Assembly: GCF_002994745.2 (NCBI RefSeq)
Contig: NC_037088.1
Location: 57,554,397 to 57,618,396 of the forward strand
Reading direction: 5' to 3'
DNA from: Rosa chinensis
Lineage: Eukaryota > Streptophyta > Magnoliopsida > Rosales > Rosaceae
Length of the DNA stretch: 64,000 nucleotides
Within the stretch, counting starts at the first letter, position 1. Every line of letters begins with the position of its first letter. Of this stretch, positions 38,100 to 50,476 are shown one piece after another. A program made the translations under genes and the position numbers. Under the pieces are notes generated by a model. The model ran no database searches. It had not been told where the DNA came from and saw nothing but the letters and a program-made list of their open reading frames with translations.

Positions 38100-41000
38100 A
38101 TGGGTGGAGGAATTCGCACAAGCGTGAAGGGGTACCTCCTTTCGCAGCGGATCACTACGGCTTCAGACACAGTGCATGCAAACGAGAGCACCAATAGAAA
38201 TTTCACTGCACCCCAAGCTGCTGATTCAGAACAAGAGACGAGCACGGACTTGGATTCATCTAACTCATATTGGCTCAGTAGGTTTAGTGGTAGCATTCCT
38301 TGCTTGCCGATATTGGGCTCTGCTTCAAAGGTACATTAATCAAAGTCACACATTGGTTTATTTATTCCATATGTTGTCAGCCATGCATATATGGTGTATA
38401 CTACTATAAGTGTATCAGTACATGTATGATCCTATGATTTGCTATTAATTACAGATGAATTAGTAAGTTTATGCAATTGTTCTGTTAAGTGCTTGCCAGT
38501 ATATGTGTGTGTGTGTGTGTGTCACTTCTGTTCATGTTTCTTGCTGAACTCGTTAGCTAGTATTAATCTTCTCCCCCATTTACTCCCCCATTTATATTGT
38601 TTAAGTGGAATTGCAGAGCAGGGTTTCAAATAGAACTAGAATCAGAGCTGAGAGTCTGCCTCACAGAGGTATATTTGCGATTCATCCATATTTTATGTTT
38701 ATTATTATAAAGTTCATAGATGAATAGTTGGTTTCCTTGTCCTTTCCTATATGAGCGGATATCAAAAGGGCGGACTGAAGCAGATACTAGACGCCATGAA
38801 TAATCATCAAATTAAAGATCTTTATGGGAAATTTGGTTTTATTACACCCTTTAATTGTTAATTCCCACTACACCAAAAGATAGATCAACAATTGTTAAGT
38901 AAGGTTTCTGAGGTAGACAACAAAACAAGAAAGGAAGTAAAATTAGGAATCCAATGATCTACTTCACACAACTCTGAAAACAAAAACTACCGGCTCAAAT
39001 ATTCTTAACATTCTAAATACCTGGATTGATTAGTTCAATATTGTTTATCAATGAAAGTCATAAAATCTGAAGGTATATTTATGTACTATGAACAGCAGGA
39101 AACCAAAATTGTTACCATACTTTGATATTACAGACTTTTATTAGTTTAAAACTCCTTCTGTTATATAATTGAAGGTTCAGGGTGTAAGTTGCTAATTGCA
39201 TTTTACAATTTTTGTTAGATGTATTGAAATGAAATTCTAATATCAAATCATCTGTCTCAGTGCCTTCAACTCCTAGGACAGAGGTTGAGATCTTGCTAAA
39301 GAGCTTCTTTTTTAATGAACTGAAAACCGCCACCAGCAACTTTCGGCCTGATAATGTGGTGGGTGAGGGTGGTTTTGGTACCGTCTTTAAGGGGTGGCTT
39401 GATCAGAATTCATTAGCAGCTGCCAAGCCTGGTACAGGAATTGCTGTTGCTGTAAAGAGGCTTAACCAAGAACGTCATCAGGGTCGGGAGGAATGGTTTG
39501 TGAGTATTACTTATATCCTTCATTTTCTTACATGCACTCTCCCCATTTTCTTACATGCACTCTCCTGATATATGGTTGTTTCCTTTTCTTGTTACCTGAA
39601 ATTGCTCATGTTAGAGTATGGTAGATCAAACATTTGAGGACCTGGTACACATTGATATTAAATTGAGTGTAGTTGAACGGCAAATCTTAATGGATTTTGC
39701 TCATAGTTCTTACAGATAAGTGATGATGATACATGCAATATTTTGACAGAAATTTATTGACTTTATACTGCCGCTTGAATCAGACAGAAATTTACTACCT
39801 TGGACAGCTGCGTCACCCAAATCTTGTGAAGTTGATAGGCTATTGTTCAGAGGATAATGAACTGCTTCTGGTGTATGAATTTATGCCCCGTGGCAGTTTG
39901 GAGAATCATATATTTAGAAGTGAGTTATGATATTCCGGCACCCTTTAGTCACTTGATCTTCTAAAGAAGCCGATAGCATCATATATAAGGTGATCAGACA
40001 TTTCTATTTATATTCTTCATATGGTTGGACTTGAATGTTGTGGAACAGGGAGTTCTCACTTTCAACCACTTTCGTGGACTGTTCGTATGAAGATTGCTCT
40101 TGGTGCTGCAAAGGCTCTAGCATTTCTTCACAATGAAGCAAAAGTTATACATCGTGACTTTAAAACATCTAATATCCTGTTGGATTCAGTAAGTGAAACA
40201 TTTTAGTGGTGAATCTTATGGCTTGTAGAAGACTTCTGGTAGACTTGCTCACTTCATATTTTTCATTGAAAATAACAGACCTACAATGTTAAAATCTCTG
40301 ATTTTGGTTTGGCTGTGGATGCACGAGCATTTGACAGACACCGAGGTGCTAAAACAAGGGTCAAGGGCACATATGGATATGCAGCTCCTGAGTATATAGA
40401 AACAAGGGTCATGGGCACATATGGATATGCAGCTCCTGAGTATGTAGCTACAGGTATCTTAGTTCATAAAAATATTTTTGTTCAAATACAGAAGCAATAT
40501 ACCCTGGAGAAAGGTACAAAAGTATATCATTCTTCAATTTAGTCCAATTTGTCACCCCAAATGTTTCTTGTCTCTGAGCCAGAGGCAGGTTTCCATCATT
40601 CATAACATATGTAGGAAAAATGTTATGGGCCATATATGACGTTCTCCATTCTTAATAGTCCCCTGAATCCTTGATGAATGACCAGCATCTGCTATTTTCA
40701 ATTCTAGTTCTGGTGATTTAGAGTATATACAGATTCCAAAACTTATATACAAGTATGCCCTCTTTCAATATTTTAAATCAAAGCTTTCCAACTATTTGCT
40801 TAACCCTGCCTATAAATTGCAACTGACTTTGTTTACCAGAAAGTAAAACTGATTCAACTATTATGTCAGTTCCTTTCTGATCACTGTTACATCCCTTTGT
40901 TTATGTTGAAGGTCGTTTGACCACCAAATGTGATGTGTATGGTTTTGGAGCTGTTATGCTCGAAATGATTTCCGGAAAACGAGTTTTTGACCGGAACCGG

Positions 41001-41339
41001 CCACCCGGGGAACAGAACTTAGTTGAATGGGCCAAACCTTACCTTTTCAGCAAACACAGAGTCCTCCAAATTTTTGATCATCATATCAAAGGCCAGTTTT
41101 CTGTGGCCAGAGCTCTTAAAGCAGTTGACCTTGCATTTCTTTGCCTATCAAGAGATCCCAAGCTTAGGCCAAACATGAATAATGTAGTAAAAATATTGGA
41201 GAAGCTTCAGGAATACAGTGATATGGATGGCTTGGGGATCTCTCAAAATAAACGACGCCAAATCCGCATGTCAGTTCAATCAATGGTCCCAAATACTGCA
41301 GGAGAAGTAGCATTGGAACCAGCAATTCAACATCCTTGA
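38100..41339 (+). CDS. RLCK copy 3: kinase with duplicated activation-segment motif
   Basis: Seven exons: 38100-38330, 38617-38668, 39261-39499, 39784-39919, 40049-40188, 40279-40453 and 40912-41339; 466 aa in one frame. The N-terminal module ([13 protein letters not shown]...) has a Gly at position 2, so N-myristoylation is conceivable; no Cys follows closely. Kinase residues are present: GEGGFGTV, Lys160, HRD Asp256, DFG 274-276. Exon 6 contains a 48-bp in-frame tandem duplication (40354-40401 and 40402-40449). This repeats [16 protein letters not shown] as [16 protein letters not shown], so the P+1 loop and APE motif occur twice. Exon 3 begins 40 or more bases later than in copies 1 and 2, because the usual start now has a stop codon; the acceptor is tctgtctcag. 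Activity is uncertain because of the longer activation segment. Confidence 0.85.
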
Positions 41340-42334
41340 GTTTTTCATTGTATCAAAGGAAAGTAGTTGGGATATAATTATATATTGAAATTCATATGTT
41401 GTAATGAGTATGTACAGCGACACTTTATTGTAGAGATTTTAGTTTCGTGAACGTCTGCATGGTTACTTGTCCCTGAAGCATTTCTCTTTCTGGGCCTGGA
41501 ATATGAGGAACATAAGGTTCGAGTTCGATCTCGATCATCACACCACTTTGTAACATCATGCTATGTGGTCTTGCAGCTTAAGCTGACCAATACTCGGGAG
41601 TTGAAGAGCTGATGTAGATTTTTGATTGGCAATTAGCCTAATATTAATATTAAGCAATGCGGAGAAGAACTGATGTAGTCTGTATTGATTTGTAGTCAGA
41701 AAGCCACCAATAGGGCAGATATGGAAGTTCAAATGAATTGATTTCTAAATGCAAGTAATTTATGAGATAATTACGCGTAGAAAACGTGTTGATTGGTTAA
41801 CATTGTGTTTACTTACATAGAGCGTCCAAGTCTTGGTCTTGCCTCTCTTAACTCTCTCTTCCTCGCTCTCTGTCTCTCACTCTGCTTAACTCGTAAGCTT
41901 CTCAATCATCGTGTATGAGTTTTTCCCCCCTTAATTCATCAGCCCTGTTTAGCTTGTTCCTAAATTGTATGAATAGCATGTGATTTGAGATCGATGCATT
42001 GCAAATTCTTTTCCAGTTATGACTTAATGAACTTTAACTTTTCAATTGTCGCATTTCGCTCTTTTCTTCATTCCAGCCTCTTTGAAGAACTGATCAATCA
42101 GCTAGTGACCTAGTGGCTATTGATCAGAATCAGCAATTGGGTAAGTTTCTTTTCTGAAACAAATTTAAAGGACTCATTTTTATGGTTGAATGGAATGCAT
42201 GTATATATTCTTGGGTTTGATCAAGAAGAATTTTTTAGCTTTATCACAAGTTTTTGATAATGCTAGCTATTATTTTTGACGGGTTTGTTTCTGTTGTTGA
42301 AGATATAATTTGTTTCATAGCTACTGAGACAACT

Positions 42335-42541
42335 TTGACTAGTGGTGGGATTCGAACAAGCGTGAAGGCCTACATTAATGAGCAGCGACTCGCTTCTTTG
42401 GCTGTGAATCATGAGAACAATGAGGGCATCAATACCCATTTGGATCCACTTGCAGAGGCCATGACAGCAGCTTCAAGTAATTCATATGGGCTCTGTGATG
42501 GTAACATGCCTTGCTTGCCAATCTTGAGCTCTGCTACAAAG
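42335..42541 (+). pseudogene. RLCK copy 4: N-terminal exon only, start codon lost
   Basis: This exon ([17 protein letters not shown]... to SSATK, donor AAG|gtacac) matches the N-terminal module of copies 2, 3, 5, 6 and 8. The position of the usual ATG reads TTG at 42335. An upstream in-frame ATG (about 42254) would need the preceding intron to be retained. No kinase exons follow; instead the next exon-like sequence is an XLG fragment in matching phase. Confidence 0.75.
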
Positions 42542-42632
42542 GTACACAAAGCAAAGCCAAACATTTGATTAATTACTATGGGTTTTCCGTGTTAATTATA
42601 TTTCATACCACTAGTTTATCAATCAGCAATAG

Positions 42633-45600
42633 GCTTGTGAATCAAACCGACTGCCCTTCACTGCGGGTACCGTTTTTGTGAATGGACAACCTCTTAGTCC
42701 TGAGGAGCTGTTTATACTACAAAAATGCCCAAACCCACCAAAGAAGCCAAGACCAGGAAACTATTGGTATGATAAAGATTGTGGACTTTGGGGAAAGCTG
42801 AATATGACTTCCTTTAGGCGTTTCTTTGAGTTGTAACTATATTACTTAAATTTGCTACCACCATTTGAAATTTCATGTTTCTGCTGATTTAACAGGAAGG
42901 ACAGAAACCTTCAGAGGTAATCTCTTCAATGCTTTGTGTTGGGGGTTGCACAAAGATGAATGCTAGCAATGGAAACACAGAAGTTTTCATAAATGGTCGG
43001 GAAATAACCAAAGTAGAGCTTCTGATGTTGCAGGTTGAACTTTCTAGACATGGAATCGTTGTTGTAAGTTGCAACTGCTTAATGCGCATAGTTACTGAAG
43101 TGCTTTTGTTCAACATTGCAGTTGGTGGGAGTTCAATGTGCTGCTCATGATACACACTTTTGGGTGTATAACGATGGGCGGTACGAATTGGTGGGCCAGA
43201 ATAGTATAAAAGGATCCATATGGGGCACAGTATGGTTTCTCAGAATACTTTCATTTATGATCAATGTTATGTTCTTTATTTTAGATGTTCATGTATAAGA
43301 AATTATTGTTAATTACTTCCTTCAGGCTGCAACAAAGCTTGTATGTGCTGTCTTGTCACCGCCGGTTCCTTCTAAATCTTCAAATCCTGTCATCCCTGAT
43401 ATAATTGAGCAGAGAACTCAGAAGTCAGAACATTCTTTTAGTCGGAGATCATGAATCTGTAGCAAGTACTATATTTAAACAGGTGATTGCTTTTATCGCG
43501 AATTATGGATTTAATCTTTCAAATTTTGTTATTCTGCTTATATGTGGAAGACCTATATATGGGAAATTCCAAAATAAGTTACTTCTGTTTCAAGAACAGG
43601 AGATAGATTCAACATGTTTGTGGGAATGATCGGTCTGTTTCTGTAACAGTCCTTTTGGTATATGTAGGGGTTATAATAACTGGAATATATCTAGAATTTC
43701 TTCGAATTTGTGGTTTGGAAATTAAACCTCGCTTTGTCTACTTTTATCATTTGCTTCTTCACTCTAGGAGTTCTGGTTAAGTAGGCCAAACAATTATTAC
43801 TGTTAAACATTTGTAGTACTATAGCATATCACTGAGAATTGTATCTTGGTTCTTTTGGGATTTTGATTTGAATTTTTGCATGTATTTGACAAGCACAGAT
43901 ACTGGAAGAGAGTAGTGAAAGGGGTATTTGTTTCAAGTTTTATTGACACATCGGACCTCTTAGCCAAAATGTTTATACTGAGTTTTCAGTTTTGGAGTCT
44001 TACCTGGTTTTTTAGACTATAGTTGTTATCCTGCACCCAATTTTAGTTAACCCTGAAGCACGATAACTTATCAAACTTTACGTGTTCCTTCCAGGCCAGG
44101 ATTCTATATAGAGCTATCCCTTTCTCGGTTGATGAACGTGAAAGTATCAAGTCTACGATACAGAGAAACATCTATGGTTATCTTGGTATACTCCTTGAGG
44201 TCCGTGAACGTTTTGAAGAAGAATGTTTGGCTGAGATGAGGAGACAATGTTCTTCTTGTCGAGCAGTTTCCAGTGGTATGAGTATATTTTATTTAACCTT
44301 TCCTTCTCTTCTTTGAACTCGATGACTTCATGTGCCTGCACTCGGTTTGTTTCACTATTTGGGTTAATTTCTTCTCTGTTCTCGTATCGGACTAGAGCAT
44401 AATGTCATTTATACATGCGTACTTTGGGAATTTCAATAAGTAGAAAATGTCTCATTCATAGTGTCACCATTCTCTTTTCTTTTAAAAGAAAATGGATAAA
44501 GTGAATGTTGGACCTACATATCCATGAACAGAATGGGAAACTGAAATATAACCAGAATGGAACTAGATGGTAGATACCATCAGTGAAGATGGCTATATGT
44601 CAAAACATGTACACAAGTTGTGCAGGCTTTGGTGTGTGATAGCAGAGTGGCGATCTATGTGGAATCTAACGCATGGACTTACTCTACTCTTTGCGTTGGT
44701 TAAATGCCGATCCACTATTATATTTTAAGTCAGATTTATTATTCATGTATCATAGTTCCGATGTTTTGTGCTGAATTATAAATAGTTGACATTAATATAT
44801 TGCTCAAGTATAAAAGTGTTTTTTTGGTGTGTGTGTGTGTGTGTTGTTTACAAACAGGGAACAATGCCAAAACCCCTTACTCCATTGGCCCAAAGCTGAA
44901 AGCATTCTCTGATTGGCTTCTTATGACCAAGGCGTGAGGCTATCTGGAAGCCATCTTCCCAGCTGCTACCTCTGAATTTGCACCATTTGTGGAGGAGTTA
45001 TGGAATGATTCAGCCATTCAGGCCACATACAAGCGGTCAGGTGACTGGGAATACTACCTAGAGCTGCTACTTATTTCATAAAGAGGGTAACATCATGCTC
45101 TCTGCTCCTTTGTGTTTAGTGTTGCTTAATCCACAGATCCAGAATGCATTTTTGAATTGCAGTAGAAAGTTTTTTTTTTCCCTTTTTCAGGCTGTTCACA
45201 TATTAAGAGTAAACTATGAGCCCACAGAGCGAGACATCCTATATGCTGAAGGTGACACTTCAGCTAATGGGTTGGCTGGTGTGGACTTCTCATTTCCCCA
45301 GTCAGAATTTGGATATGAGAATAATACTACTGATCAGCATGACTCATTGCTTAGGTCTGTTCTAGTGTTTATTGCACTCATATATTTCAGATGGATAAAC
45401 TGAAATTGTTAAGGTTAAACTGTAAATTAACAATGACTTAGCATCCATATACTGTTCTAGAAACTGAATGCTAAATTTTTCACCTCTAGTGGTCACTGAG
45501 ACAAATTTTAGTTATTGCTTTGAGGGGCTTGACTGTTCATTAACCTTTCTTTTTATCTGGTTGCTTCATAGGTACCAACTTATTAGAGTCGGTGAAGGAC

Positions 45601-46133
45601 TCGGAGAAAGCTGCCAATGGTTGGAGACGTTTAGGGATGCTGGACTGGTCATCTTCTGTCTGTCCTTGAGTGACTATGATCAGTTTTCTGCTGATGGTAA
45701 CAGCTCTATCACTAACAAGATGTTACAGAGCAGAGCTGTATTTGAAAGCATTGTTACTCATCCAAGCTTTGAGAAGATGAACTGCCTTTTGCTTCTAAGC
45801 AAGTTTGATTTGTTTGTGAAAAAGATAGCACGGGTACCGCTAACTCAGTGCGACTGGTTTGATGATTTTAAGCCATTGCTTAGCTATGCTCTGGGTCAAC
45901 CAGCATATGAGTACGTAGCAGTGAAGTTCAAGAGGCTCTACTCCTCTCTAACCGACAAGAAATTGTATGTTTCTCTGGTGGAGGATTTTGAGCCTGATTC
46001 CGTAATTGGAGCCCTTAAATATTCAACAGAGATTTATTTTAAAATGGGACAATTTGATAGACAATTGCTATTTGTCAATTCAAGATTATTCCATTTGTTC
46101 ATCGATGACATCAGGCCCGCCCCCTCGGTGTGA
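42633..46133 (+). pseudogene. Partial, decayed extra-large G protein (XLG) gene
   Basis: Eight exon-like segments match the C-terminal two-thirds of plant XLG proteins, atypical G-alpha subunits that pair with G-beta-gamma. They lie at 42633-42797, 42896-43033, 43122-43229, 43326-43482, 44095-44275, 44858-45086, 45191-45354 and 45572-46133. Recognisable stretches are [90 protein letters not shown] and RVPLTQCDWF. The N-terminal region with the cysteine-rich zinc-finger-like part is absent. Lesions: the donor after GLWGK is lost (AAG|ctgaat). A 7-bp tandem duplication (43418-43431) shifts frame. The nucleotide-binding P-loop reads GDHESVAST and is not functional-looking. An in-frame TGA follows LLMTKA (about 44936), and there is another frameshift near 45050. 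The last exon is still open to 46133, but its end diverges from the family. Confidence 0.88.
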
Positions 46134-46436
46134 AATTGTGAATACCGTTTGAGTGAATGTGCTATTAACTCACTAATGTTTAACCAAAATAGCTTGCGGA
46201 CTCACCCTTGATCAAACAATAGAAACCCCACTACAGAGTGACTATGAGCAGCCACCCACTTCGAACACCCACCCCCCAATCAGTTGCAATTTTTTTAAAT
46301 TCACTTATTTATTTTTATTTTAGAAATAATTTAATCATGGGCAAAATGGGGTTTTAGGTGAACGTAAGGGGTGAAAAAATAAGAAGAAGAAGAAGAAGAA
46401 GATGGGAGACTTGATAAACAAGCTATTGTAAGAACT

Positions 46437-46442
46437 GGTCAA
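46437..46442 (-). promoter_or_regulatory. W-box upstream of RLCK copy 5
   Basis: GGTCAA on the plus strand (TTGACC on the minus), in the context 'aactggtcaactt', just before the leader-like sequence of copy 5. Confidence 0.35.
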
Positions 46443-47022
46443 CTTAATGGTCCTAGACCTCCTAGCTTGTATTTTATTTCATTTCAAAGAAGAAAGCTCA
46501 TTGGTTACCTAAGTCTTGGTCATTGTCTCACTGGTCTTTCTCCTCCATTTTCCATGAGGAGAGCTCTCTGCTCTCTTTCTCGCTCCATTGTCGTTAATTG
46601 TGAGTTCTCTGGATCTTTCTTCCTCCATTTGCTTGCTCACATACTGTGGATGTATTCGTAAATATTATTTTCGCTTCTCTAATTTCTCTTCATTTCCAGC
46701 TTTGTATCCCATATTGATTGAAGAACTGGAGCTTCAGGACTCGGTAGTGATCGATTAGAAGAAGAAGTTACTTACCACGGTAAGTTTTTTCTTGGGTATT
46801 TAGATAGAAACACCGGCCGGGTCAAGTTTAATGAATTGATGAATGACATGAATCTATCGTTTTGAAGTAGATGAGTCTCGCGGTTTACAGCCTTTGAATT
46901 TTTAGTCTTCATTACAATATACTGATACTAATTGTGCCTACTAGCTCGGTGCTAATTATTTTAGCTTCTAATGATTGGTTTCAGTTGTCAAGGTTTGATT
47001 TAGTTTCTTAGTGAGGGAGAGC

Positions 47023-49633
47023 ATGACTAGTGGTGGACTTCGCACAAGCGTGAAGGGTTACCTGATTGCACAACGCGTCACTGTAGCACAGGAAATAAAC
47101 ACAGTGCATGACGATGAGACGAGCATAAATGTAACTAGCAATTCCACTGCTGCTGATTCTGTGGATCATCCACCTCCACTTTCAGTTCCCGAGACTTCAG
47201 CTTCATACGGGCTCAGTATCTGTGACGGAAATATTCCTTGTTTCCCAATGTGGAGCTCTGCTGCAAAGGTACACAAATCAAAGACGAACATTATTTTACT
47301 TTGTGTTTGATGTAATGTCCCGGCCATACATGGTAGTATAGCAGTGAAACGCAGTGAGCGAGTTAGTTTGCTAAGGATTCTTGTATGACAAATTGGTAGC
47401 TACCGTGTAATGGCCGCATTTTAAGATCTTGTCAGTATGTTCCTTTTAAGAGGAATTCTTCCTTTTAAGATCTTGTCAGTATGTTCCTTCTGTGTGTGTC
47501 GGTGTGTGTGTGTCATTAAATTTCATTCTCTCTCCCACTCACGTTGTGTAAGTGGATCTGCAGAGCATGGCTTCATATGGTGCTGGAACCAAATCTAATA
47601 GTCTGCCTCACAATGGTACGTTAGTGATTTGTCCATTAGTGTAATGGTTCATTCCTTTTTGTCATATCATTGAAGGCTGAGCATAGTACAATTATCTTGT
47701 ATTTACATTACGTGTCTATGATTGAATTCGAGTAATAAGTTGTCATGTCATTTCTCTTAGTTCCTTCATCTCCTCAGTCAGAGGTTGAGATCCCTCAGAC
47801 AGAGGTCGTGACCTTGCAGTCCTTCCATTTGAGGAGCTTCCACTTTAATGAGCTGAAAACAGCCACCACAAACTTCTGTCGACCTGATAGTATTATGGCT
47901 CAAGGTGGTCTTGGTTCTGTCTATAAGGGGTGGATTTATGAGCATTCGTTCACAGCTGGCGAGCCTGGTACCAGCATTGCCGTTGTAATAAAGAGGTTTA
48001 GCCAACAAAGGACCCTGCAGAGTCAGAAGGACTGGTTGGTGAGTATCATTTCTATCTTTCATGGTCAAATGTGCTTTCTCCATAACTTGTTAGGCCTCCC
48101 AATTGCTCAATTTATTTGACGTTGAGAAGCTAATATACATTTGGTGCTCAATTGTTCTAAGTGCTCCTTAAAAAATTGATTATTGTTAAGAGTTATTGTT
48201 AAATATCCTAGCTAAACATTGACCAAAACAATTGTAATGGATTTGGTTCCTTTGTAATTGAGGCAAAAGATGAATATGTATAAAAATTTTTCAGACAGAA
48301 GCTAACTTCCTTGGACACTTGGAACACCCAAATCTGGTAAAACTGATTGGCTACTGCCTAAAGGATGGCATGCGGCTTCGGGTGCATGAATTTATCTCTC
48401 AAGGAAGCCTGAACATTCATCTATATGAAAGTGAGTAACTTGCTTCACCCTTCAGCGGTTCGGCAGTTTAGATGATTCGATGCCATTGATGTCCAGTATT
48501 TCTATATGGAATGTATAACTTTAAGGGACTTATATCTTGTTGCCAGGGGCTTCTCTCTATAAACGACTTTCATGGAACCAGCGTATGAAGATTGCCCTTG
48601 GTGCTGCCAAGGGTCTAGCATTTCTTCATAGTAATGAGGCAAAAGTGATTTATGGGGACTTTGAAACTTCCAATATCCTTCTTGATTCAGTATGTTACAT
48701 GTATAAGTTTTGAAGTTTGTGGCTTCTGGAATTGTTCTGTTTCACTTCTTACATATCAAATTCTTATGTTGGAATGACAGGACTATAATGCCAAACTCTA
48801 TGGTTATGGTTCGGCCATGGAAAGGCTTCAAGGTTATAGGAGCCATGTCTCAGAAGCGGACATGGCAATGTATGAGGACAGTGTCTTTCCTGCTGCTCAC
48901 AGTGTGTTTGCAGCTCCTGAGACTTCTAATGGTATTCTTCTGCCACCACCTATACAAGAAATATAATCTCTTATTATCTCAAGAATCAAAATATATCCCC
49001 ATCTTTACTGAGAACCTTTAGACTTTCCAACTATCTTAAGTAATTAACTATATATGTAACTGCTATTGACTTTACCAAAAAGTAAAATGATGGTATCATC
49101 CCTCATCTAAATTCACTCACTCTTAATTAAAGGTTCATCTTTTATCAGCTCAACATGATATGAACAAGCATTACCATCTAATCTATAATTGATTCAATTT
49201 TTTGGTAGTTACATGGGACTGTTCTTTCGAAGATCACTTAACCCCGAAAAGTGATGTATACAGTTATGGGGTTGTTCTGCTCGAAATGTTATCTGGCAGA
49301 AGAGCTTTTGACAGTAGCAGGTCCCTTAGAGAAGAAACTTTACTTCAATTTGCGAAAAAGATTTCTTCGTAAGGTGGTTCTGCCAAGTATGCCAGCAAAC
49401 GCGACATTGCACACTTTTTTGATGCTCATATTGATGGGCAGTACTCTACGGACAGGGGTCTCGAAGCACTTAACCTTGCAATTCAGTGCATCTCAAACGA
49501 ACCGGTGTCCAGGCCAAACATGAATGAGGTGGTAGAGATATTGGAGCAGATTGGAGCAGATTCAGTCGTCAAAATGAAACTTTCTAAAATCTCTATGTCA
49601 ATTCAAGGAATGCTCTCAGATATCTTGTTTTGA
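47023..49633 (+). pseudogene. RLCK copy 5: degenerate kinase with premature stop
   Basis: All seven exons are recognisable with preserved phases: 47023-47268, 47564-47615, 47761-48038, 48295-48430, 48547-48689, 48781-48931 and 49233-49633. The N-terminal module ([18 protein letters not shown]) is nearly identical to that of copy 2. The kinase part is eroded. The glycine loop is AQGGLGSV, the catalytic loop is YGDFETSN (Arg and Lys of YRDFK lost), DFG is GYG, and GTYGYAAPE is unrecognisable apart from AAPE. A TAA at 49370-49372 truncates the C-lobe; the same frame continues open to 49633 after it. Any protein made would be a truncated pseudokinase. A LINE fragment sits about 60 bp after the final stop. 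Confidence 0.85.
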
Positions 49634-49690
49634 AAATTGTAGATCATCCGATCCACTATCATCCTGGTTCATCTTTATTTTGCAGCTACA

Positions 49691-50476
49691 TTTTTTTTTG
49701 AATCAAACCTCGCAAATGCGAGCTAAAAGATTTATTAAAGATAAAGAGAAATACAAGTAAATATCCTACACTTCTAAGATGTAAAGTACTACGAATGAGG
49801 AATGACAGACAATATCCTTCCTTCCAAAACAAAAGAACTCATCTAAAACGAAAACTAGGGAGACCCAACTTCTCTCTTAAACAAAATTGATTAACGAAGC
49901 TTGGAGATGAATCAAACCAAGTAAAGCCCATACCTGAAGCGCCAAAATTGGCCAAAGCATCAGCCACATGGTTTCCTTCACGAAATATATGTGAACAACG
50001 AAATTGCATCATTGAAATGCGATGCACACAATTTTTCCATGCCACCTGTAATTGCCAAGGTACCATTTGAGGAGAGCGGAGAAAATTCAGAATTAGGGAC
50101 GAGTCAATTTCAAGCCAAATATGCTTCCAAGCACGAACCCATGCAAGCTAGATTGCCTTGATCACTGCCATAACCTCTGCAGCAATGGAACTAGGAATGT
50201 CAAGGGATGATGAAAAAGCACCGACAACCTCCCCATGGAAATCACGAAAAACTCCACCATAACCTGACCGACCCTCCCCTCACTTCCAAGCACCATCCGT
50301 GTTAACTTTGAACCAACCAATAATGGGTGGATGCCAATTCACCTCGTAAACTTTCGGGGCACAACGCGGCCTACAAGTAGCACCAAACCTCTTCAAGACA
50401 CAAAGCTCCTGTATGTTGTTAAACATATGTCCAGTAGCTATGCAACTAGAAGCATAAACATGGCCAATAATTAACC
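49691..50476 (-). mobile_element. 5'-truncated LINE with RNase H domain
   Basis: A T-run on the plus strand marks the poly(A) tail of a minus-strand insert. Near-identical repeats TGCAGCTACATT (49681-49692) and TGCAAGTACATT (50477-50488) flank it. The minus strand encodes a plant LINE-type RNase H: GWFKVNTDGAWK near the right, then GYGGVFRDFHGEVVGAFSSS, then CSHIFREGNHVADALANFG (about 50066-49839). In-frame stops after DGAWK and after AVIKAI make it inactive. It lies in the likely 3' flank of RLCK copy 5. Confidence 0.85.

Noticed and set aside
45572..46133. Last XLG exon as an independent intact gene
   Set aside because: The frame is open, but the upstream exons carry stops, frameshifts and a ruined P-loop, and the end diverges from the family; treated as part of the pseudogene.
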